DNA from: DASVCZ01 sp036381335
GTDB taxonomy: Bacteria > Patescibacteriota > Microgenomatia > UBA1400 > PJMF01
Length of the DNA stretch: 11,263 nucleotides
Assembly (NCBI GenBank): GCA_036381335.1
Contig: DASVCZ010000055.1
Coordinates: 1-11,263, forward strand
Direction of reading: 5' to 3'
Under the pieces are notes generated by a model. It did not search any database. It was given only the letters and a program-made list of their open reading frames with translations, and had not been told where the DNA came from. Positions 1 through 4,744 of the stretch are shown here, piece after piece (position 1 is the stretch's first letter; each line of letters opens with the position of its first letter). The position numbers were made by a program, and so were the translations under genes.

Positions 1-833
1 AAGGTGAGCGGGCTGGGTTTTTGGTCCCGGTGCTTACTGGAGCCATTGAGTAACATTTTACCACTTGGGTGATAGTACCAAGTGCCAACTGTATCGTGCT
101 CATGAATCAGTTCGGCAACCGGTTTCAGATCAAATTGAGTATCGGGCCGAAGTTTAATCCGAATCGATCCCAGTTTAGGATCTTTTCTGACCACTAAGTC
201 GTAGCCTTTTTTCTGGGCTAATTTTTCAGTATCACCATTGCTACTCTCTATGGCTAAGGCTTGAGCATCAGGGAGTTCAAAAGATTTGCCATCTTGGGCC
301 AAAATTTCTTGAGCTTTATGGCGCAAGGTAATGCTGGCGTAGACGCTGTCTAAGCAGGTGAAGCCAAATTGGAGTTGCTGGTCATCATTATGAGGATCTT
401 GAAATTCCAGACCGCGAATTAACTCGTGCAACATAAATTCATACCGGACGTGATCGGCTTCTGGCCAGTAAATTTCACCGAAATGGTCGATTTCAGTACA
501 ATGCTGAGCGATATCTTGGAGCGCCAAGTCATCTTTGAGCTCCGGGTGGAGCTGGCATAGGTGGTCATAGACCAGAGAAGTAGCAGAAATGAACTGTTGG
601 CCCCGATCCGCTTGATGATGGTCAAATTGACCTAACCCTGTGTCTACATAGGTGATTAAATCGGATTGAATACCCATGGCCTCCGCTTCTTCAGCGGGAA
701 AAGAATCACCTGGGTTTACAAAAACCACTTTAGCAGTCGCGTAATGTTGAGCGTCAAAGCGTTTGAGCAACCAAGTAGCAGCGATAGCATCTAAATCAGG
801 AGCATGATGAGTGACAATTAAGCGGCGGATCAT
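1..833 (-). CDS. DHH/MYG1-like metal-dependent phosphoesterase, C-terminus cut by window edge
   Basis: The frame is open from the ATG at 833 to the window edge, giving 277 codons; the C-terminus lies outside. Near the N-terminus THHAPDLDA (residues 8-16) has the His/Asp spacing of DHH-superfamily metal sites, and VDTGLGQFDHHQ (63-74) supplies a further Asp and the Asp-His-His triad. The wording FDHHQ after a VDxG-type motif resembles MYG1/UPF0160 proteins more than RecJ or NrnA. Known members of the superfamily hydrolyse phosphodiester bonds with Mn2+; the substrate here is unknown. No signal peptide or membrane segment is visible, so it is probably cytosolic. The start is chosen because it begins the conserved beta strand and follows a -10 box by 6 bases; a GAGGTGG lies about 20 bases upstream, too far to act as a Shine-Dalgarno. 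The family assignment is by motif only. Confidence 0.75.
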   Translation of the reverse strand, partial: MIRRLIVTHHAPDLDAIAATWLLKRFDAQHYATAKVVFVNPGDSFPAEEAEAMGIQSDLITYVDTGLGQFDHHQADRGQQFISATSLVYDHLCQLHPELKDDLALQDIAQHCTEIDHFGEIYWPEADHVRYEFMLHELIRGLEFQDPHNDDQQLQFGFTCLDSVYASITLRHKAQEILAQDGKSFELPDAQALAIESSNGDTEKLAQKKGYDLVVRKDPKLGSIRIKLRPDTQFDLKPVAELIHEHDTVGTWYYHPSGKMLLNGSSKHRDQKPSPLT

Positions 834-845
834 GAACGAAGTATA
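834..845 (-). promoter_or_regulatory. -10 box of the DHH-like gene, leaderless arrangement
   Basis: On the minus strand TATACT (840-845) is followed by TTCGTTC-type spacer sequence and the ATG after only 6 bases. Transcription would start at or within a base or two of the start codon. An overlapping TATAGT just upstream (845-850) is an alternative that would give a leader of about 4 bases. No good -35 was found. Confidence 0.5.
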
Positions 846-870
846 CTATAATTCCACCTCAGATGCTGCT

Positions 871-927
871 AAAAAATAACCCGCAGCCTCTGACAATTAT
901 CTTTCAATAATTGGCATTAGCCGCGGG
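871..927 (-). terminator. Rho-independent terminator for the proS-DUF4258 operon
   Basis: On the minus strand CCCGC (927-923) pairs with GCGGG (884-880), and an inner perfect 7-bp stem CAATTAT/ATAATTG (913-907 with 900-894) closes a 6-base loop; two short 2-bp pairings lie between, separated by internal mismatches. The GC-rich base is followed by UUAUUUUUU (879-871). It lies about 150 bases after the DUF4258 stop and before the next gene, so it fits as the end of that transcript. Confidence 0.6.
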
Positions 928-1078
928 CTCCTCACCGGGATGTAGTGTTACTATACTGTTCGATCCGGAAAAAACCCAGATACAAAAAAGATTGATCGTG
1001 CCAAGTATAATATTTTTACCAGCCCCCACATTTTTTTTCTATAGGATAAAATAATTCCTGTAGTATTTGCGGGTAAGT

Positions 1079-1390
1079 TCAGAAAAGTTTTTTAACCAGC
1101 CACCAGCCGAAACGAAAAGGCAGAGTGATGAGTTGCCAGATCAGTGGTTGTTGATCATCTTCTCCCCTGACCCACACAGAAATGATTAACCACGTATGTT
1201 CCTGCTTAAGATAGCTCGCTACCACATGATACTTTCGATCGTCTAATGTCCGAATAAATTTGGTGCTACCACCATTGTCAAATTTTTTATCTGGAGCTTG
1301 AATGACTCGTTGGACTGCTTCTGCAGTAATGGTTCGATCATTAAGCCGCTCCAACGCGTGTTTAGTGAAAACCAGGTTTTTGTACCGCAT
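1079..1390 (-). CDS. DUF4258-family small protein with aromatic C-terminal tail
   Basis: The 103-residue product has the DUF4258 N-terminal pattern: FTKHALERLNDRTI (residues 8-21, His11, Arg15, Arg19) followed by a short helix VQRVIQAPD and two beta strands (about 43-74). Members of this family are small and resemble BrnT/RelE-like folds, but their role is generally unknown, so toxin activity should not be assumed. The last 22 residues are unusually hydrophobic and aromatic and end in basic residues (FGWWLVKKLF), which could form an amphipathic or membrane-associated helix. The ATG lies 2 bases after the proS stop and has no Shine-Dalgarno, so translation probably depends on reinitiation from proS. 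It is therefore under the same T-box control. No antitoxin-like partner is adjacent. It ends in TGA. Confidence 0.75.
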   Translation of the reverse strand: MRYKNLVFTKHALERLNDRTITAEAVQRVIQAPDKKFDNGGSTKFIRTLDDRKYHVVASYLKQEHTWLIISVWVRGEDDQQPLIWQLITLPFRFGWWLVKKLF

Positions 1391-1392
1391 TT

Positions 1393-3075
1393 TTATTTAG
1401 CTAACCGAACAACAATCTCATTTAAGGATATCAATTCAGTTTCTACCCCATCACGTCGTTTCCACTCTACTTGGTCGCCAGTTCGAGGTGAGACGACTAA
1501 GCGAACTGGAATGCCGATTAAATCGGCGTCTGCAAACTTTTTACCAGCAGATTCATTGCGATCATCCCAGAGCACATCAATACCAGCTTTAGTCAAAGTC
1601 TGATAGACTTCTTCCGCTTGTTCCTCTGCCCCACTTAAAGAAACGAGGTGGACTTGGAACGGAGCAATAATTTCTGGCCAGATAATGCCTTTATCGTCAT
1701 GATGTTTTTCCACAATGGTAGCCAGGGTTCTGCCTAAGCCGATGCCATAGCAACCCATGTAAAATGGTTTTGTTTTACCATCCGCATCAACAAAATGAGC
1801 ATCTTTCATTAAGGTGGTGTAGTGATAGCCCAGTTGGAAAATATTTCCCACTTCAATGCCGCGTTTTTCAATTAAGGCTCCATGATTATCGGGTGCTTGA
1901 AACCCGGCTTGAGCCATGGCAATGTCGGCTTCAATCTGGACAGTGAAGTCACGGTCAATATTCATATTCATCGCATCCCGATGTTTTTGATTGGCACCAC
2001 CGTAGAAGTTTTTGACCGTTCTTAATGACAAATCGCCAATAATCGTCACTTTATCAGCTAACCCCACCGGAGAAATGAAACCAGGCTCGGAGCCAATAGC
2101 TCTAATTTGCTCTTCTGTAGCTGATTCTAACTGGCCAACTTTATTGAGTACTTGCTCTAACTTGGTTTTATTTACATCAAGGTCACCGCGGATGACAGCC
2201 AAGTACAGCTGGCCTTCTCTATCGGCAAACATCACGTCTTTCATTTGTTGCCACAAAGGTAAACCATGTAGTTTGACGCCATCTTCCATGGTGTTACCAC
2301 GGACGGCCTCAATTTCTTGATATTCTTTCAGCTCTTCATCAACATTCTTATTCTCATGCTCAAACTTCGCTACATCTTCATGAGCCACATATTGACTATC
2401 TTCGGAAATAAAGAACCGACCCTCACCCAGTTCATGCTCAACTTGAAACTCATGACAGTACTCTCCGCCGATGTAACCGTTATCGGCTTCCACCATGTGG
2501 GTTCCCAAACCTAAACGTTTAAAAATAGTAGTATAGGTTTCAGCCATTTGGTCATACTCTTGTTTAAAATCCTTTGCATCTTTATGGAAGGAGTAGGCAT
2601 CTTTCATCACAAACTCTCGGACTCGCAGCAGTCCTCCTCGGGCACGCATCTCATCTCTAAACTTGGTGGAAAACTGATAGATGTTAAAAGGCAGATCTTT
2701 ATAGGTCAGGTTGAGTTTGCGAACCACATCCACGAACATTTCTTCAGCAGTACCCCCTAAAGCAAACTCTGCATCTCGTCGGTCAGTCACTTTCATTAAC
2801 TCAAAGCCGGTGGTACTGGTTCGGTTAGTTTCTTGCCAGAGTTCTAAAGGATGAAGCACCGGTGAGATCATCTCCTGAGCGCCGGCCTTATCCATTTCTT
2901 CTTTGATGACTGCTTTAATCTTTTCATGTACACGCCAACCTAAAGGTAGAAAGAAGTAACGACCAGCCACTGATTCACGAATGAAGCCACCTTTGAGCAG
3001 CAGCTGATGGCTGGTCATATCTGAACCACCTTGTTCGCCGTAGCTGGTTTTCCCGAAAAGTTTTGAATATTTCAT
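1393..3075 (-). CDS. proS: Prolyl-tRNA synthetase, bacterial type with editing domain
   Basis: This 560-residue class II synthetase charges tRNA-Pro with proline. Motif 1 lies near residues 42-73 (FLPLGWRVHEKI to ISPVLHP), the GGTAEE amino-acid pocket near 107-112, motif 2 near 138-164 (FRDEMRARGGLLRVREF, KDAYSFH), and motif 3 near 442-455 (CYGIGLGRTLATIVE). Between motifs 2 and 3 an insertion with AVIRGDLDVNKTKLEQVLN and GFISPVGL matches the YbaK-like editing domain of bacterial ProRS, which clears mischarged Ala-tRNA. The last 90 or so residues are the anticodon-binding domain. Length is close to the usual 570. The frame stays open upstream to 3132, but that part runs through the leader terminator; MKYSKLFGKT at 3075 is the family N-terminus and has AAGGA 5 bases upstream. 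A DUF4258 gene follows 2 bases after the TAA. Confidence 0.97.
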   Translation of the reverse strand: MKYSKLFGKTSYGEQGGSDMTSHQLLLKGGFIRESVAGRYFFLPLGWRVHEKIKAVIKEEMDKAGAQEMISPVLHPLELWQETNRTSTTGFELMKVTDRRDAEFALGGTAEEMFVDVVRKLNLTYKDLPFNIYQFSTKFRDEMRARGGLLRVREFVMKDAYSFHKDAKDFKQEYDQMAETYTTIFKRLGLGTHMVEADNGYIGGEYCHEFQVEHELGEGRFFISEDSQYVAHEDVAKFEHENKNVDEELKEYQEIEAVRGNTMEDGVKLHGLPLWQQMKDVMFADREGQLYLAVIRGDLDVNKTKLEQVLNKVGQLESATEEQIRAIGSEPGFISPVGLADKVTIIGDLSLRTVKNFYGGANQKHRDAMNMNIDRDFTVQIEADIAMAQAGFQAPDNHGALIEKRGIEVGNIFQLGYHYTTLMKDAHFVDADGKTKPFYMGCYGIGLGRTLATIVEKHHDDKGIIWPEIIAPFQVHLVSLSGAEEQAEEVYQTLTKAGIDVLWDDRNESAGKKFADADLIGIPVRLVVSPRTGDQVEWKRRDGVETELISLNEIVVRLAK

Positions 3076-3101
3076 ATGATTCCTTACTAGTAGTTTATAA
3101 C

Positions 3102-3157
3102 AAAAAAACGCCCTTACATATACACCAAACACTTGTTTGATCTATATGCAAAGGCGT
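3102..3157 (-). terminator. Intrinsic terminator of the proS T-box
   Basis: ACGCCUUUGCAUAUA (3157-3143) pairs with UAUAUGUAAGGGCGU (3122-3108) over 15 bp, two of them G-U. An inner CAAAC/GUUUG stem continues the hairpin. Seven U residues (3108-3102) follow directly. The stem overlaps the antiterminator's 3' strand, which makes it the conditional terminator of the riboswitch. Confidence 0.93.
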
Positions 3158-3381
3158 GTATCAACCGAGGTCTCTAAACGCGGTACCACTTTGCTTTTCC
3201 CAACAATTGCGTATCGGGACTTAGTGACTGACTTTGATCTTTAAGATTAACATCAGCCAGATTTGTTAACGGGAATCAGCCGGGTGAATTAGTACTGAGG
3301 TCTTCACCTGTTTTCTTGAAAGAAAAGTCAGTTAGGAGCTGACTCCCCCACTTCTTGTGAGGAACATTTAGTTAACTTGTT
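3102..3381 (-). promoter_or_regulatory. T-box riboswitch leader of proS
   Basis: The minus-strand RNA carries the T-box core AGUGGUACCGCG (3190-3179). It forms a textbook antiterminator: GCAAAG (3194-3189), the 7-base bulge UGGUACC (3188-3182), GCG (3181-3179), then CGC and CUUUGC (3156-3148). The bulge UGGU would pair with an uncharged tRNA ending ACCA, consistent with the A discriminator usual for bacterial tRNA-Pro. The 3' strand of the antiterminator is also the 5' strand of the terminator, so the two folds exclude each other. Stem III is UCCCGA/UUGGGA just upstream. The Stem I region (about 3380-3265) has several competing helices, and I could not fix the specifier loop; CCC triplets at 3273-3271 and 3284-3282 are candidates. 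Low charged tRNA-Pro should allow read-through into proS. Confidence 0.92.
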
Positions 3382-3387
3382 AGATGC

Positions 3388-3396
3388 ATTATAACA
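3388..3396 (-). promoter_or_regulatory. Extended -10 promoter of the proS leader
   Basis: The minus strand reads TGTTATAAT, a perfect TATAAT (3393-3388) with the TGn extension. The region 17 bases upstream (TGGCTA) is a poor -35, so the extended -10 is probably what counts. A TTGACA at 3406-3401 is only 7 bases away and cannot be the partner. Start of transcription is expected near 3381, just before the T-box leader and within 40 bases of the prs stop. Confidence 0.7.
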
Positions 3397-3418
3397 AGAC
3401 TGTCAATTTTTAGCCACT

Positions 3419-4324
3419 TTACATCCAATCGCTCAGCTCATCAGCAAACAATTTAGCAGTCGAAAGTGGAGTAATATAGTTCGGTAAATCTTGATGGTAG
3501 ACCGAGTCAGTAATGATAATTTCATCGAGATCAGCTTTATTCAAAGTCTCAAAAGCGTTATTTACAAACAATCCGTGAGTGGCAAAGAAGTGAACGGACT
3601 TAGCGCCGTGTTCCTTCAAGATCCGATCGGTTTCAATAACTGTACTGCCGGAGTTAATAAAGTCGTCGAAGACTAAAACTTTTTTGTCTTTGACGTCGCC
3701 GTGTAAGCCAATGGCAGTTACTTCTCCAGTTTTTAAATCACGATTTTTATCAATATTGCTTAAAGGTACGTCTAGCAGCTGAGCAAATTGGCGAGCACGT
3801 TTCAGCCCGCCAAAGTCTGGACTGGTGACAACTACTTCACCGGTATCAAATTTTTGCTTAGAGTACTCCGCGAATAAATTAATTGCCGACAAGTGATGGG
3901 TGGGCCGAGAGAAAAAACCCGGAATACTACTGTTGTGCAAATCTAAAAGGAAAGTGCGCTTGATGTAACTGTTAGAAATTAAGTTAGCTACTACTTTGGC
4001 GCTTAGGGGCTCACCTTCACGAAAAACTTTGTCTTGGATGGAATAACCGAGCCAAGGAATAATGGCATTAATATGACGAGCGCCCAAGCGCTCTAGGGCG
4101 TCGACTAAGAGCAGAAATTCCATGACATGTTCATCCACCGGCTGGGTAAATGACTGGACCAAGATGATATTTTGACCTTTTACTTTGGATTGGTCAGCGT
4201 TAATCCAGACACGCTTTTCGCCGTTGGAAAAACGGGAGATTTCTACATTTAATTGTTCAATTTTGAGAGTTTCTGCCAATTTTTTGGCTAAGATGGAGTT
4301 GGAACTGCCGGAGATGAGTTTCAT
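3419..4324 (-). CDS. prs: Ribose-phosphate pyrophosphokinase (PRPP synthetase), divergent
   Basis: The 301-residue enzyme would transfer pyrophosphate from ATP to ribose 5-phosphate, giving PRPP for nucleotide and cofactor synthesis. Recognisable parts are RFSNGE (31-36), the ATP-site stretch PWLGYSIQDKVFREGEPLSAK (90-110, canonical PYYGYARQDR..REPI.AK), DLHNSSIPGFF (128-138, with His130 at the place of the catalytic His), SPDFGGLKRAR (168-178), and the PRPP loop VFDDFINSGST (218-228). Several positions depart from the usual sequence: DLHAxQIQGFF has become DLHNSSIPGFF, and the loop has NSGST instead of DTGGT. The length fits the family (about 310). ATG 4324 is chosen because MKLISG is the family start; a 10-residue upstream extension would overlap the -10 box. 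No Shine-Dalgarno is present. The distant sequence leaves a small chance of an altered substrate. Confidence 0.92.
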   Translation of the reverse strand: MKLISGSSNSILAKKLAETLKIEQLNVEISRFSNGEKRVWINADQSKVKGQNIILVQSFTQPVDEHVMEFLLLVDALERLGARHINAIIPWLGYSIQDKVFREGEPLSAKVVANLISNSYIKRTFLLDLHNSSIPGFFSRPTHHLSAINLFAEYSKQKFDTGEVVVTSPDFGGLKRARQFAQLLDVPLSNIDKNRDLKTGEVTAIGLHGDVKDKKVLVFDDFINSGSTVIETDRILKEHGAKSVHFFATHGLFVNNAFETLNKADLDEIIITDSVYHQDLPNYITPLSTAKLFADELSDWM

Positions 4325-4339
4325 ATAGAACGAATTATA
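4325..4339 (-). promoter_or_regulatory. -10 box of prs, near-leaderless
   Basis: A perfect TATAAT (4339-4334) lies 9 bases before the prs ATG, so the transcript should carry a leader of about 3 bases or none. The following TTCGTTC is shared with the DHH-like gene promoter. No convincing -35 was seen. prs may also be read from upstream, since it follows the riboflavin kinase stop by 39 bases and no terminator intervenes. Confidence 0.6.
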
Positions 4340-4363
4340 ACCAATAGCAACCAATAAAGCGAG

Positions 4364-4744
4364 TTAATGACTCTGGAGTAGCTTCAAACCTTCGGCTTTA
4401 TCGAGTTCCAGTTGGGCGCGGAGCTTGTCGATGGAGTCGAGATTCATGGGTTCGCGGAGGTAGTCGGTTAAAGCTATTTCCAGAGTTTGGTTGTAGAGAT
4501 CGCCTTCAAAGTCGTAAAGATAGACTTCAAAACTGTTGACTTGTTCGCCAAAAATATAGCGAGGACCAAAGTAAGCTAAGCCGTTGTAGATAGTTGATCG
4601 ATCTTGATCGGAAGTGACTTTAGCTAAGTAGACGCCGGGTTTTAAATCTTCTTCTGTCAGTTGGATGTCGAGGTTGGCCGTGGGAAACCCAATTGTGCGA
4701 CCGACTTTTTCACCGTGGATGACTTTAGCGGAAATAGTTTCCAT
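4364..4744 (-). CDS. Stand-alone riboflavin kinase domain (RibF C-terminal half)
   Basis: The 126-residue protein corresponds to the flavokinase half of bifunctional RibF and should phosphorylate riboflavin to FMN with ATP. GRTIGFPTANLD (residues 15-26) contains the PTAN nucleotide-binding motif, NGLAYFGPRYIFGEQ (54-68) replaces the usual NIGxxPTF segment, and Glu73 in NSFEVYLYDFEG matches the catalytic Glu. The C-terminal LDSIDKLRAQLELDKAE helix is also typical. The N-terminal FAD synthetase domain is absent: the ATG follows the secA TAA with no base between them, leaving no room for it. Translation is probably coupled to secA, with AGAGGG at the secA end as a possible Shine-Dalgarno. FAD would need another adenylyltransferase or uptake. 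Confidence 0.9.
   Translation of the reverse strand: METISAKVIHGEKVGRTIGFPTANLDIQLTEEDLKPGVYLAKVTSDQDRSTIYNGLAYFGPRYIFGEQVNSFEVYLYDFEGDLYNQTLEIALTDYLREPMNLDSIDKLRAQLELDKAEGLKLLQSH

Larger units (their letters stand above)
834..1078. other. 245-base gene-free stretch between DUF4258 gene and DHH-like gene
   Basis: It holds the -10 box of the DHH-like gene (840-850), a minus-strand terminator hairpin (871-927), and an A/T-rich part (about 970-1060) with several TATA-like boxes on both strands. A 26-codon hydrophobic minus-strand reading frame (951-1031) sits 6 bases after a TATAGA box, but this is too weak to call a gene. No tRNA, repeat or recognisable RNA family was seen. Confidence 0.6.

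Noticed and set aside
958..966. GTTCGATCC resembling a tRNA T-loop
   Set aside because: The flanking bases do not pair as a T-stem, and no acceptor, D or anticodon arms are found around it.
1298..1603. Plus-strand reading frame across the DUF4258/proS junction
   Set aside because: It is antisense to two well-supported genes and has no recognisable motif; the same holds for the other plus-strand frames within proS, prs, secA and serS.
3076..3132. N-terminal extension of proS (19 extra codons from 3132)
   Set aside because: It runs through the T-box terminator and lacks a Shine-Dalgarno; the family N-terminus MKYSKLFGKT at 3075 has AAGGA correctly spaced.
3401..3406. TTGACA on the minus strand as the -35 of the proS promoter
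   Set aside because: Only 7 bases separate it from TATAAT; the TGnTATAAT extended -10 explains the promoter better.
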